Source of the DNA: Tamlana crocina
GTDB lineage: Bacteria; Bacteroidota; Bacteroidia; Flavobacteriales; Flavobacteriaceae
Length of the DNA stretch: 64,000 bases
NCBI GenBank assembly: GCA_040429635.1
Contig: CP158972.1
Coordinates: 3,417,501-3,481,500, forward strand
Direction: 5' to 3'
Shown here: piece by piece, positions 35,272 to 44,636 of the stretch
Layout: every line of letters begins with the position of its first letter
How positions within the stretch are numbered: position 1 is the first letter of the stretch
Translations under genes and position numbers: made by a program
The notes under the pieces: generated by a model
Told to the model about the DNA's origin: nothing
Databases searched by the model: none
What the model saw: only the letters and a program-made list of their open reading frames with translations

Positions 35272-35458
35272 ACAAACTGAATGTTTGGATTACTTCGAGT
35301 AAAATTCTATGAGAATTTTGTACTTCGTAATCTCAGCAGAACTATCGAGAAGTGCATTTTCACTATAAACTTTCTTGTTTTCGATACAAATTTCACTCAT
35401 TTCAATCATGAAATTCACTCAAACTGACGAAAATTTCTTATCGGTTATTCACATTAAT

Positions 35459-36481
35459 TTATTTCAAACTCAAAGTTGTTCGAATGGGGTAATGATCTGA
35501 GAAATGCTGATCGTAGGTTTTAAAACCATTTACGGCGAAAGCTTCATCGGTTAAAATAAAATCAATCCGAACCGGAAAAAACTTAAAGTCGTAGGTACGT
35601 CCGAAACCATTTCCAGCTTCCTTAAACGCATCGTTTAAATCGCCTTTAATCTGTCGATACACATACGAGAAGGCCGTGTTGTTAAAATCGCCACAAATCA
35701 CCATTTTATGGGGGCACTGTGCTTTGTGCTTCAAAAACAATTCGGCTTGAGATTGCTGCATCTTAAACGAAGTACTCACGCGGTTCAACAATCGTTCGGA
35801 ATCTTCTTTTTGCAGGCTTTCGGCATTCGTATTGATGCGCAACGACTCCAAATGGATATTGTATACCCTTATGGTATCTTTTCCGTTAACCACATCGGCA
35901 AAAATGGCATTGTTTGCTGTATTGGGAAATTCAATGGAACCCGAATTGACAATGGGGAATTTCGAAAAAATGGCCTGTCCATACTTGGCCTTATTTCCGG
36001 AAAGTTTTTCAAATTTATGATTGAAGAACGATAAATCGATATTTTTATGCGGATGGTATTCCTGTAAACACAGCACATCGGGCGCTTCTTTTTTAATGAA
36101 ATCGGTTATTTTGGTCTCCACTCCTTTTTCGGGAATCCACTCGTAAAGGTTAAACAACCTCACATTGTAGTTCATCACCCTAAAGTTGTTGGGATGTTCA
36201 ATTTTTTTGGAAGCCGAAAATTTGTATAGCGAACCAAATGAAAAATAACCTATAACCAGCACCGTGAGCGATAGTAAAAACTGCTTTTTAATTTTAACCA
36301 ACCAATACAAAAAAAACAGTACGTTGAGAATAATCAACAACGACACACCTAAATTAACCACCGCTAAAATGGCGAAGGTTTTTGGAGGCAAAAACGGTAA
36401 AACAAAAGAGAATAGCAAGAGCAAAGCGACCAGCACATTTACCCAATAAATGATTTTATTTAAGAAACTGAGTTTGCCCAT
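35459..36481 (-). CDS. Endonuclease/exonuclease/phosphatase-family membrane protein
   Basis: The 340-residue protein begins with three membrane helices (VNVLVALLLLFSFVLPFL, VNLGVSLLIILNVLFFLYWL, LLSLTVLVIGYFSFGSLY). The EEP domain follows, with MNYNVRLFNLYEW, DVLCLQEYHPH, NIHLESLRI, MVICGDFNNTAFSYVYR, DFILTD and the final SDHYPIRTTL catalytic motif. Such proteins may be phosphodiesterases, sphingomyelinase-like enzymes or nucleases. The catalytic set appears complete. The active domain would sit on one side of the inner membrane. It forms a minus-strand group with the rhomboids. Confidence 0.9.
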   Translation of the reverse strand: MGKLSFLNKIIYWVNVLVALLLLFSFVLPFLPPKTFAILAVVNLGVSLLIILNVLFFLYWLVKIKKQFLLSLTVLVIGYFSFGSLYKFSASKKIEHPNNFRVMNYNVRLFNLYEWIPEKGVETKITDFIKKEAPDVLCLQEYHPHKNIDLSFFNHKFEKLSGNKAKYGQAIFSKFPIVNSGSIEFPNTANNAIFADVVNGKDTIRVYNIHLESLRINTNAESLQKEDSERLLNRVSTSFKMQQSQAELFLKHKAQCPHKMVICGDFNNTAFSYVYRQIKGDLNDAFKEAGNGFGRTYDFKFFPVRIDFILTDEAFAVNGFKTYDQHFSDHYPIRTTLSLK

Positions 36482-36541
36482 ATTTTGCTAACCACCTATT
36501 TGCAATCCACCTAAATTTGATAGTTTATTGTAAAGCATCCG

Positions 36542-37393
36542 TTACTTCTTCCCCGCCCTAAACAAAAATTCCTTTTCCTCGGCGGTTAAACTATCGTATC
36601 CGCTTTTACTTATTTTATCAAGAATAACATCGATTTTCTTTTGATTGTTAAACTCATTAAAATCCGATTTAGTATAACCGCCCACTTTACTTTTGTTTTT
36701 ATGAACGGTTTTTAGCGGTGTTTTTTTTGAGGGTTTAAACCAACTCGCCACGGTATCCATAATACGCTCAAAACCCTTACCAATATCTTGGCCTTTTAAT
36801 AGTTGTTTGGCATAAAAGTAGCCCAAAAGTGCACCGCCCAAATGCGCTAGGTTTCCACCGGAATTTGCCCCAAACAGACCAATAACGTCCAGTACCACGA
36901 TAGCGGCCCCGATGTACCACAGTTTTAAATTGAAGGTAAAAAAGCGAATCTCTTGATTGGGCATGTAAGCACAAAGAAAAACAAGCAGTGCCCTAACGGC
37001 CGCCGATGCCCCCACCAAAGTAGAGTAACCACCAAAAAAACTAGGTAGCAACGTATAGCCCAACATAAAGAGCAATCCGCCGAAAATAGCTCCTAAAAAA
37101 TAAACATTCAGTGCCATTTTAGGACTGAACAAATTCAGAAACATCTGTCCTAAGAAATACAACCACAACATGTTGAACAGTAAGTGCCAAATATCAAAAT
37201 GCAAAAACGCATAAGTCAAAATACTCCATGGCTGCAGTACAGCATCACCGAAGTCGCTTGGCAATTTAAACCAGTGCATGACGCTTTTCAGTAATAAGCC
37301 CAATACAAATATTACCACGTTTATGGCGATAATTTTTTCCAACACATTCAGGTTGGCAAACTTGTATTTTATGTTTTGCAAAAAACTATTCAT
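36542..37393 (-). CDS. Rhomboid intramembrane serine protease (with C-terminal cytosolic tail)
   Basis: The protein cleaves membrane proteins inside the bilayer. The chosen start, ATG 37393, shares a base with the upstream rhomboid stop (TGATG), so coupling is likely; a TTG at 37402 is an unneeded extension. Rhomboid marks are AFLHFDIWHLLFNMLWLYFL, the catalytic Ser in YSTLVGASAAVRALLVF and the catalytic His in GNLAHLGGALLGYF. The last 90 residues are hydrophilic, ending in YDSLTAEEKEFLFRAGKK, a tail also seen in other Bacteroidota members. Confidence 0.92.
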   Translation of the reverse strand: MNSFLQNIKYKFANLNVLEKIIAINVVIFVLGLLLKSVMHWFKLPSDFGDAVLQPWSILTYAFLHFDIWHLLFNMLWLYFLGQMFLNLFSPKMALNVYFLGAIFGGLLFMLGYTLLPSFFGGYSTLVGASAAVRALLVFLCAYMPNQEIRFFTFNLKLWYIGAAIVVLDVIGLFGANSGGNLAHLGGALLGYFYAKQLLKGQDIGKGFERIMDTVASWFKPSKKTPLKTVHKNKSKVGGYTKSDFNEFNNQKKIDVILDKISKSGYDSLTAEEKEFLFRAGKK

Positions 37394-38142
37394 CAATACC
37401 AACGGTTTTGGTTAAACTGATTCTTTTTCCAATACCACATAATGAAAAACCCGGTTAACGCACCGCCAACGTGTGCCATGTACGCCGTATTACTCGGACT
37501 GAAAAACGACTGACCGGTAAGTCCTGAAATCAAATCTAAAATAATAATTCCGGGGATAAAATACTTCGCTTTTATGGGCACAGGCAAAAATATCAACATC
37601 AATCTCGCCTCGGGGTTCATCATTCCAAAAGCAGCCATAACGCCCATAATACAACCCGATGCACCCACCATTGAAGCATTGAAAGCAACGTAAATAGATT
37701 TTAACAGCTCCACCTGACTTGCCGAAGTGCCCGCCATCACCTTATTTGTGGTAAGCATTTGTTTTATGTTTTCGGGTGACATTCCTGTTTCCAACAGCGC
37801 ACTATAATTGGGTATGTACTCAAAATAATAGTACCCCAGTTGCAGCAACACGGCACCCAAGCCGGCCGAGATATATAAAAATAAAAATCGTCTAGAGCCC
37901 AACACCTGCTCCACAGGCGTACCGAACATCCAAAGGGCAAACATATTAAAGAAAATATGCATAAACCCGCCATGCATAAACATGTGGGTTAAAATTTGCC
38001 AAGGCTGAAAAGCATCATTTTTTGGAAAATATAAAGCGAACCATTCGTAAAATAAGGTTCCGTTACCAATGGCCAGAGTCCCCACAAACATAATCACGTT
38101 AATGATGATTAAATGTTTAACGGTTTCTGAAACTTGCATCAT
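37393..38142 (-). CDS. Rhomboid intramembrane serine protease
   Basis: The 249-residue polytopic protein has the rhomboid HN-loop in THMFMHGGFMHIFFNMFALW, a catalytic Ser in ASMVGASGCIMGVMAAFG and a catalytic His in AYMAHVGGALTGFFIMWYW. A loop of about 55 residues separates two membrane helices (NYSALLETGMSPENIKQML), which is longer than in E. coli GlpG. It sits directly upstream of a second rhomboid and 53 bases after mutL. Tandem rhomboids next to mutL are a common flavobacterial pattern. Confidence 0.93.
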   Translation of the reverse strand: MMQVSETVKHLIIINVIMFVGTLAIGNGTLFYEWFALYFPKNDAFQPWQILTHMFMHGGFMHIFFNMFALWMFGTPVEQVLGSRRFLFLYISAGLGAVLLQLGYYYFEYIPNYSALLETGMSPENIKQMLTTNKVMAGTSASQVELLKSIYVAFNASMVGASGCIMGVMAAFGMMNPEARLMLIFLPVPIKAKYFIPGIIILDLISGLTGQSFFSPSNTAYMAHVGGALTGFFIMWYWKKNQFNQNRWY

Positions 38143-38195
38143 AATTTAAAATCTTTCTTTTTCCTTTTGAAAAGTTATGCTTTCCAAAGGTATTA

Positions 38196-40067
38196 TCACA
38201 TAAATTTTTTATCCAACTCGTCAACGCTCATGGTAATAAACGCCGTTCGGTTGGCGGGCGACATATTGGGCTCTTTACAGGCAAAAAGCTTGTTCACTAA
38301 ATATTCCTGTTCGTCGCTCTTTAAAGCCTGTCCCGTTTTTATGGCTAAACTCTTCGCCATAGATTTTGCCATAAGATCGGTGGCCGAAAAATGGCTATCA
38401 GGCACCTCATTTTCCACATCACTAATAAGCTGCTCCAGTACAATGGACACTTCGCTTTCGGGAACGCCAACGGGAACCCCGGTTATTTCCACTTCGCCAT
38501 CATCGACTTTTGAAAACACAAATCCGGTGTATTCCAAATCGCTCTTTAATTGCTTAACCACCTCGATGTCCTGCGATGAAAAATGCAACTGCAGCGGAAA
38601 CAGCAATTGCTGACTCGTAGCTTCCTTAATGGTGATGTTTTTTAAAAACTCTTCGTACAATATACGTTGGTGTGCACGGTGTTGGTCTATCAGCAACATG
38701 CCCGATTTTATGGTACTGACGATATATTTGTTGTGCAATTGATAAGTGGACGAACCTGTTTCAACGGGTTGGTCGCTCCCAAACATGGAGACCGTTTCTT
38801 CTTCGCTTTCAAATTGCAGTTCACTAAAATCAGTTTGGGAATCGTCTTCCTGATCGTTTCCTTTTGATTCCAATCCCACGTACAAACTGTCCCAATTATT
38901 GGGTGTGGATTTAAAAGAGGTGGTTTGCCTCACCGAACTACCCGAAAATTTAGTTTCGGTTTTAAACGGATTAAAACTCCTGTCTATCTCAATTTTTGGT
39001 GCTTGCGCCTGATTATTTTTGTAATTATACGGCGTATCTAAATTGGGATCGTGCTCAAAATCGAGCACCGGAGCTATATTAAACTGTCCCAAACTGTGCT
39101 TAACTGCCGAACGCAATAGCGCATAAAGCGTATGCTCATCATCAAACTTAATTTCAGTTTTTGTGGGGTGGATATTTATATCGATAGTTTGCGGATCGAC
39201 CTCCAGATTTAAAAAGTAGCTGGCGTGCGTACCGTTTTTCAACAACCCTTCAAAAGCCGAAGCAATGGCGTGGTTTAGATAGGCACTTTTTATAAATCGG
39301 TTATTGACGAAAAAATACTGCTCGCCACGTGTTTTTTTGGCGAATTCGGGCTTGCCCACAAAACCTGAAATTTTAAGTACTTCGGTATCCTCATCAACGG
39401 GTACCAGCTTTTCGTTGGTTTTATTTCCGAAGATATTAACGATACGTTGGCGATAATTGCTAACGGGCAAATTAAAGGATTCGCTGCCATTGTTGTACAT
39501 GGCAAACGAAATACTGGGGTGTGCCAAGGCTACACGGTGGAATTCGTCGGTAACATGACGCAACTCTACAGCATCCGATTTTAAAAAATTACGTCGAGCA
39601 GGGATATTAAAAAACAGGTTTTTCACCGAAACGGATGTTCCCGTAGGCGTAACCACTACCTCTTGCGAAGTCACATTACTGCCCTCAATCACCAAACAAG
39701 TCCCTACATCGTCATCGGGTTGTTTGGTTTTCAATTCCACATGCGCAATTGCGGCAATACTGGCCAAAGCTTCACCACGAAACCCTTTGGTGTGCAACTG
39801 AAACAAATCTTCGGCATTCCTGATTTTTGAGGTAGCGTGTCGCGAAAAACTCAATCGTGCATCGGTTGGGCTCATGCCCTTGCCGTTATCAATCACTTGC
39901 ACGAGCGTTTTCCCGGCGTCTTTTATAATAAGTTTTATCGTGTCTGCACCAGCGTCAATAGCATTTTCTAAAAGTTCTTTTACTACTGAGGCCGGGCGTT
40001 GTACAACTTCTCCAGCGGCAATTTGGTTTGCAACGTGGTCGGGTAAAAGCTGTATGATGTCTGCCAT
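38196..40067 (-). CDS. mutL: DNA mismatch repair protein MutL
   Basis: The 623-residue protein has the GHKL ATPase N-terminus (VKELLENAIDAGADTIKLI, VIDNGKGMSPTDARLSF, HTKGFRGEALASIAAIAHVE) and the C-terminal dimer domain. The metal endonuclease motif expected as DQHA(x)2E(x)4E reads DQHRAHQRILYEE: the Ala is Arg and the first Glu is Gln, so nicking activity may be weak or absent. MutL links MutS binding to strand removal. A small membrane-protein gene lies 4 bases upstream. Confidence 0.96.
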   Translation of the reverse strand: MADIIQLLPDHVANQIAAGEVVQRPASVVKELLENAIDAGADTIKLIIKDAGKTLVQVIDNGKGMSPTDARLSFSRHATSKIRNAEDLFQLHTKGFRGEALASIAAIAHVELKTKQPDDDVGTCLVIEGSNVTSQEVVVTPTGTSVSVKNLFFNIPARRNFLKSDAVELRHVTDEFHRVALAHPSISFAMYNNGSESFNLPVSNYRQRIVNIFGNKTNEKLVPVDEDTEVLKISGFVGKPEFAKKTRGEQYFFVNNRFIKSAYLNHAIASAFEGLLKNGTHASYFLNLEVDPQTIDINIHPTKTEIKFDDEHTLYALLRSAVKHSLGQFNIAPVLDFEHDPNLDTPYNYKNNQAQAPKIEIDRSFNPFKTETKFSGSSVRQTTSFKSTPNNWDSLYVGLESKGNDQEDDSQTDFSELQFESEEETVSMFGSDQPVETGSSTYQLHNKYIVSTIKSGMLLIDQHRAHQRILYEEFLKNITIKEATSQQLLFPLQLHFSSQDIEVVKQLKSDLEYTGFVFSKVDDGEVEITGVPVGVPESEVSIVLEQLISDVENEVPDSHFSATDLMAKSMAKSLAIKTGQALKSDEQEYLVNKLFACKEPNMSPANRTAFITMSVDELDKKFM

Positions 40068-40071
40068 AAAT

Positions 40072-40356
40072 TTATTTGGGTAAGAAAATAGATAAATCGA
40101 AATCGATGATGAACAAAAATACCAAAATCAAAATCGTTACAATAATTAAAATGCGCCTGTTAGCTTGCCTGTCGGGGTTTTTATAATCTTCCCAAGCATC
40201 ATTGAATTTTGCTTTAATACCTTTATTTCCACCAACCGTTTTTCGATATTCATCAAATTTATGTTTTATTTCATACGGGCTACCCTCACCTTTATCGTCG
40301 TAGTAACGCGGCGTGTAGCTGAATTTTTTGTTTTTCCGAAGTTTTAAAAGTCCCAT
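40072..40356 (-). CDS. Small membrane protein conserved next to mutL
   Basis: The 94-residue protein has a basic, Tyr-rich N-terminus (RKNKKFSYTPRYYDDKGEG) and a single membrane helix near the C-terminus (ILIIVTILILVFLFIIDF). It is sometimes labelled riboflavin synthase subunit beta in databases because of the ribH gene nearby, but it shares nothing with that enzyme. It starts 4 bases before mutL in transcription order. It is related to the next gene upstream. Function is unknown. Confidence 0.75.
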   Translation of the reverse strand: MGLLKLRKNKKFSYTPRYYDDKGEGSPYEIKHKFDEYRKTVGGNKGIKAKFNDAWEDYKNPDRQANRRILIIVTILILVFLFIIDFDLSIFLPK

Positions 40357-40374
40357 GATGCTTAGTTTTTTTGA

Positions 40375-40632
40375 TTACATGTATTTTTTCTCCAATAAAT
40401 ACATACAAATCAATAATAGTACCAAAACTAAAATTAGGATTTTTATGGACATGGCGCCCCTAACCTTGGTTTTTGTATTGCTGGCCCTTCGCCATTTTGA
40501 AGCAAAGTCTCTCCTATCAGAATCGTTTTTAGCGTCGGAATTTGTTTCGTTTTCTTTCGAAAAACGAGGCTGATAATTAAAGGTTTTATGTTTGCGTTGT
40601 TTGAACAAAATAGAGCACGGCTTATCTTTCAA
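40375..40632 (-). CDS. Small membrane protein, paralogue of its neighbour
   Basis: The 85-residue protein has the same plan as the neighbouring small protein: a basic start with KHKTFNYQPRFSKENE (compare KNKKFSYTPRYYDDK), a linker with ASKWRRASNTKTKVRG, and a C-terminal membrane helix (ILILVLVLLLICMYLLE). The two look like old tandem duplicates. Function is unknown. Upstream (40633-40840) I see only AT-rich DNA with degenerate GAAACTTGAAAC-like repeats. Confidence 0.7.
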   Translation of the reverse strand: MKDKPCSILFKQRKHKTFNYQPRFSKENETNSDAKNDSDRRDFASKWRRASNTKTKVRGAMSIKILILVLVLLLICMYLLEKKYM

Positions 40633-40840
40633 AATTACTTAAAAATGGGCAGAAAACCGGGATTGGACTGCTAAAAAATGTTAACAATAGAGGTTGAAGG
40701 GCGAAGCTTGAAGTTGGAGGTTTGAAATTCCAAATCACAAAAGACTAAATTCCAATATGAGAAACCATAACTGTAAAACCCCAAGATGGAATTTTCAATC
40801 AGCGTCAACCCGAAACTTGGAACTTGAAACCTGAAAGAAC

Positions 40841-41326
40841 TTAACTATTCTTCCGTAGTTCGGCCATTTTAATAGCAGCAATAGCAGCTTCGGTGCCTTT
40901 GTTGCCGTGTTTTCCTCCAGAGCGCTCTATGGATTGCTGAATGTTGTTATCGGTAAGTACACAAAAAATAACGGGCACATCGTGAAGCACATTCAAATCT
41001 TTTATCCCCTGGGTAACGCCTTCGCACACAAAATCGAAATGTTTGGTTTCTCCTTGAATTACGCTACCAATGGCAATAACGGCATCAACAAACTGCTCCT
41101 GCATTTTTTTACTCCCGTAAATAAGCTCGAAACTACCCGGCACATCCCAACGGATAATGTCCTCATCCTCCACACCATTCTCAACCAAAGCCTGGTAAGC
41201 GCCTTCAAAAAGACCTTCAGTAATGGTATCGTTCCATTCTGAAACAACAATCCCAAACCGAAAACCTTTCGCATTTGGGATTGTGTTTTTATCGTATTCT
41301 GATAAATTTTTATTTGCCGTAGCCAT
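40841..41326 (-). CDS. ribH: 6,7-Dimethyl-8-ribityllumazine synthase
   Basis: RibH condenses the ribityl-aminopyrimidine with 3,4-dihydroxy-2-butanone phosphate, the last step but one in riboflavin synthesis. The 161-residue protein contains FGIVVSEWNDTITEGLFEGA, WDVPGSFELIYGSKKM, GSVIQGETKHFDFVCEGVTQ (with the catalytic His) and GKHGNKGTEAAIAAIKMAEL. Length is normal. It lies 6 bases after the TPR membrane protein in the same operon. Confidence 0.95.
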   Translation of the reverse strand: MATANKNLSEYDKNTIPNAKGFRFGIVVSEWNDTITEGLFEGAYQALVENGVEDEDIIRWDVPGSFELIYGSKKMQEQFVDAVIAIGSVIQGETKHFDFVCEGVTQGIKDLNVLHDVPVIFCVLTDNNIQQSIERSGGKHGNKGTEAAIAAIKMAELRKNS

Positions 41327-41332
41327 AAAATG

Positions 41333-42109
41333 TTATTTGTTTGCCAACACTTGGGCTTTTCCTATAAACACTTCTACTTTTGAAGCTTCGGTAGAATTCG
41401 AATAATCGTCTTTTATTCTTTTGAAATATTTCAACGCTTTATCGGCCTGCCCTAAATCTAAAGCAATGGTTCCTGCCTTGAAAAGGTACATTGGTGTTGT
41501 GTATTCGTTGTCGCGCATTTCGGCAGCTTGCTCGTAATAACCTAAGGCATCTTCTGCCTGGTTTAGTTGCACGAAAGCATCACCAATGTTTCCTTTAGCC
41601 AATGGCGCTAAAATTTCGTCGTCACTTTTAAATTCACTTAAGTATTCTACGGCGTTTTTGTAATCCTTCAAACGTAAATAAGCCGTACCTGCATAATAAG
41701 TCGCTAAGTTTGCTGATGCGGTTCCGCTGTATTCCTCGATAATATCGAGCATACCGAATTTACCTTCACCACCGTTCAAAGCTAGGTTGTACAACGAATC
41801 TTTTGCTGTAGCAGCACCAGAAACCGCTTGATCAAAATACTTTTGCGCTTGGAACATATCGTTCATCGCATTGGCCTGCTTAGGTTTTTCAATAAATTCT
41901 TTATACCCTAAAGAGCCCAAAACCACTAAGGCCACAACGCCAATAATGATAAAAATATATTTTTGGTTTTTGGCTACAAAATCCTCCGTCTTCGATGCAG
42001 TTTCATCAAGCGTGTTAAAAACTTCAGCAGTTGTTGACCCTTCTTCAATGTTCTCTTCTTTCTCTACTTTTGTTTTTGGTTTGTAACCTTTCTTCTTGTA
42101 AGTTGCCAT
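41333..42109 (-). CDS. TPR membrane protein (YfgM-like)
   Basis: The 258-residue protein has a charged cytosolic N-terminus (MATYKKKGYKPKTKVEKEEN), one membrane helix (YIFIIIGVVALVVLGSLGY, residues about 50-69) and TPR-type repeats outside (ANLATYYAGTAYLRLKDYKN, AKGNIGDAFVQLNQAEDALG, FKAGTIALDLGQADKALKYF). Such proteins assist periplasmic chaperoning or complex assembly. Its place before ribH is common in flavobacteria. Confidence 0.88.
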   Translation of the reverse strand: MATYKKKGYKPKTKVEKEENIEEGSTTAEVFNTLDETASKTEDFVAKNQKYIFIIIGVVALVVLGSLGYKEFIEKPKQANAMNDMFQAQKYFDQAVSGAATAKDSLYNLALNGGEGKFGMLDIIEEYSGTASANLATYYAGTAYLRLKDYKNAVEYLSEFKSDDEILAPLAKGNIGDAFVQLNQAEDALGYYEQAAEMRDNEYTTPMYLFKAGTIALDLGQADKALKYFKRIKDDYSNSTEASKVEVFIGKAQVLANK

Positions 42110-42134
42110 TTATTCAGTATAGATTAATGTGGCG

Positions 42135-42142
42135 CAAAAATA
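42135..42142 (-). promoter_or_regulatory. Candidate -7 box of the TPR-ribH operon
   Basis: On the minus strand TATTTTTG fits TAnnTTTG, 25 bases before the ATG at 42109. No -33 TTG at the normal spacing. Confidence 0.4.
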
Positions 42143-42246
42143 TAATTTTTCTTCATAACTAAAAGCCTATTTATTTGATATTTTTCAATAATTTGCAGTT
42201 CTTTTTGGGCTTTAACCGCCCAAGTGCCCTATAAGTTGTTTTTTCT

Positions 42247-43326
42247 ATGATTTTAAAATCGCTTTCCCTTTTAAACTATAAAAATTTCGATAGTAAATCG
42301 TTTGTTTTCAACGACAAAATAAACTGTATTGTGGGTAATAACGGCATCGGAAAAACCAATGTGCTCGATGCCATTTACCATTTGTCCTTCGGAAAAAGCT
42401 ACTTCAACCCTATTGCGTTGCAAAATATTAAACACGATGAAGATTTTTTTGTGATCAATGGCGATTATGAAAAGGAAGATAAAACCGAAAAAGTGGCCAT
42501 TAGTTTAAAACGCGGGCAAAAAAAAGTGATTAAGCGCAACGGAAAGGCTTACGACAAGTTCAGTGAACACATCGGTTTTTTGCCGCTGGTGATTATTTCG
42601 CCCGCCGACCGCGATTTAATTATTGAAGGCAGCAGCACCCGCCGAAAGTTTATTGATAGCGTGATTTCGCAAAGCGACAAAAACTACCTGAACCAGCTTA
42701 TCAATTACAACAAAGTACTGGCGCAACGCAATGCCCTTTTAAAATATTTTGCACTAAACCACACGTTTAACAAAGATACTTTAGAGGTTTACAACAACCA
42801 ACTTACCGAGTACGGCACCATTATTTTTGAAAAACGCGACGGGTTTTTAAAGGAGTTCATCCCCATTTTTAAATCGCGATACCAAGCCATTAGCAACGGC
42901 AATGAAGTGGTGGATTTGGAATACCATAGCCCGCTGTTTGAAGGCGACCTAAACGCGCTTTTAATGCAGTCCATCAACAAAGACAAAGCTTTGCAGTACA
43001 CCAGTGTGGGCATACACAAAGACGATTTAAACTTTAATATTGAAGGCCACCCCATTAAAAAATTTGGAAGCCAAGGGCAGCAAAAGTCGTTTTTAATTGC
43101 TTTAAAACTGGCTCAATTCGATTTTATAAAAGCGCAAAGCGGCGTGAACCCCATTTTACTGTTGGATGATATTTTTGACAAACTGGACGAAAACCGTGTG
43201 GCACAGATTATAAAATTGGTGGACGATGAAAATTTCGGACAGTTATTCATTAGCGACACCCACGCCGACCGTACCGAAAACGCCGTAAAACAAGTGCATC
43301 AAAGTTATGAGGTTTTTAAGTTGTAA
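42247..43326 (+). CDS. recF: DNA replication and repair protein RecF
   Basis: RecF is an SMC-like ATPase that loads RecA at gaps with RecO and RecR. The 359-residue protein has the Walker [16 protein letters not shown], the signature region [20 protein letters not shown], Walker B in [18 protein letters not shown] and the D-loop/H-switch in [11 protein letters not shown]. It is divergent from the TPR-ribH operon, with 137 bases between. Confidence 0.96.
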   Translation: MILKSLSLLNYKNFDSKSFVFNDKINCIVGNNGIGKTNVLDAIYHLSFGKSYFNPIALQNIKHDEDFFVINGDYEKEDKTEKVAISLKRGQKKVIKRNGKAYDKFSEHIGFLPLVIISPADRDLIIEGSSTRRKFIDSVISQSDKNYLNQLINYNKVLAQRNALLKYFALNHTFNKDTLEVYNNQLTEYGTIIFEKRDGFLKEFIPIFKSRYQAISNGNEVVDLEYHSPLFEGDLNALLMQSINKDKALQYTSVGIHKDDLNFNIEGHPIKKFGSQGQQKSFLIALKLAQFDFIKAQSGVNPILLLDDIFDKLDENRVAQIIKLVDDENFGQLFISDTHADRTENAVKQVHQSYEVFKL

Positions 43327-43469
43327 TTTTTTTGCCACGAATTCACGAATAAACTCATTGTTTATTTGTAATAAATTTCATTTGTTTTCGTTTTCTTGTA
43401 TTAAGCTCCTTTCTGTTTTGAAACGATGTACATTCTAAAAGTTATAGCTCATTAGAAAAATTCAAATCA

Positions 43470-43817
43470 ATGAAATATTTAAAACGTATAATTTATTTAG
43501 TGACTATACCTGCAATTGGGTTTTCAATAACACTTCTAACATTTTATTTTCATGCTGGAATAGTTCTCGGAAAACTTCCAAAATACAACCAACCCGACCC
43601 TAAAACACTCGAATTTTATGAAAATTACGAGATGCTAATCTCGTTTTTTGGAAATTTATGGGTAATCACAGCCTTACCATGGTTATTGCTCGCTCCAATC
43701 TATTTATTTAAAAATCGGAAAAACATTTTTTGGAAACCAATAGTTATATCTGCTTTCGCACAGGGGTTTGCTATTGCTATATTTTTTTCAGAAATAACTG
43801 AATGGTTTGCTGATTGA
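43470..43817 (+). CDS. Small uncharacterised membrane protein
   Basis: The 115-residue frame has three hydrophobic helices (IIYLVTIPAIGFSITLLTFY, LWVITALPWLLLAPIYLF, PIVISAFAQGFAIAIFFSEI). I do not recognise the family. Its codon use is AT-richer than recF and it separates recF from its usual partners, so it may have come in later. The short tract after it (43818-43941) holds an AACAACGG motif but no gene. Confidence 0.6.
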   Translation: MKYLKRIIYLVTIPAIGFSITLLTFYFHAGIVLGKLPKYNQPDPKTLEFYENYEMLISFFGNLWVITALPWLLLAPIYLFKNRKNIFWKPIVISAFAQGFAIAIFFSEITEWFAD

Positions 43818-43941
43818 AAAGACGTGCTGTAACAACGGAAACCGTTGCTTCAATCAATAATTGCCAAGAAACTCTTGCTTTTATATTTTCTTTCAAGATA
43901 CAGCCGAATGATTTTTATTTTTTTTTGAAATGTTTTAAAAA

Positions 43942-44622
43942 ATGAACCTCAACGAACACTACCAAAACCTTTATAAAAACTCGATTGAAAAAATTAAAAA
44001 CGATAATTATGCCATTGACGAACTCATCCATTCGCCAAACGACAACCGCTTTGGCATTACGCTTTTAATTCGTCCGCCGCAGGAAGTAAAACATTGCATC
44101 CAAAGGTTTTTAAACGAGTTGCGTACCATTGCTCCCAATCAATACTATTATCCCGATTCTGATATTCATATTACGGTGATGTCCATCATTTCCTGTTATG
44201 ATGGTTTTGATTTGAACGGTATCGATATTTCAAAATATGTAGACATCATCAAAAAGAGTATTGCCGACACACCCAAAATTGAAATTCAATTTAAAGGTTT
44301 AACGGCATCGCCATCGTGTATTATGGTGCAGGGATTTATGACGAACGATGCCTTAAACACCATCCGCGATAATTTAAGATTCCATTTTAAAAATTCAGAT
44401 TTACAGCAAAGCCTCGACCAACGCTACGCCATACAGACGGCCCACGCCACTATTGTGCGTTTTAGCGACAAAATTGTTAACAAAACAGCGTTTTTAAGCA
44501 CGGTTGAAGCTTTCAAAAATTGTAATTTTGGCACGTTCAAAGTCGACCAACTCGAATTGGTATTTAACGATTGGTACCAAAAAGAACAGCACGTAAAAAC
44601 ACTGTACCGTTTCAATTTATAA
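43942..44622 (+). CDS. 2H phosphoesterase-superfamily protein (2'-5' RNA ligase-like)
   Basis: The 226-residue protein has two HxT signatures: His76-Ile-Thr78 in PDSDIHITVMS and His168-Ala-Thr170 in IQTAHATIVRF, spaced as in the 2H family. Members act on 2',3'-cyclic or 2'-5' phosphodiester bonds in RNA or nucleotides. It lies 14 bases before the DUF721 gene, so they are likely co-transcribed. The exact substrate is unknown. Confidence 0.8.
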   Translation: MNLNEHYQNLYKNSIEKIKNDNYAIDELIHSPNDNRFGITLLIRPPQEVKHCIQRFLNELRTIAPNQYYYPDSDIHITVMSIISCYDGFDLNGIDISKYVDIIKKSIADTPKIEIQFKGLTASPSCIMVQGFMTNDALNTIRDNLRFHFKNSDLQQSLDQRYAIQTAHATIVRFSDKIVNKTAFLSTVEAFKNCNFGTFKVDQLELVFNDWYQKEQHVKTLYRFNL

Positions 44623-44636
44623 AACCCTAACCGGCC

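Noticed and set aside
40633-40840. Gene or RNA in the gap before ribH
   Set aside because: Only degenerate GAAACTTGAAAC-like repeats and no supported frame.
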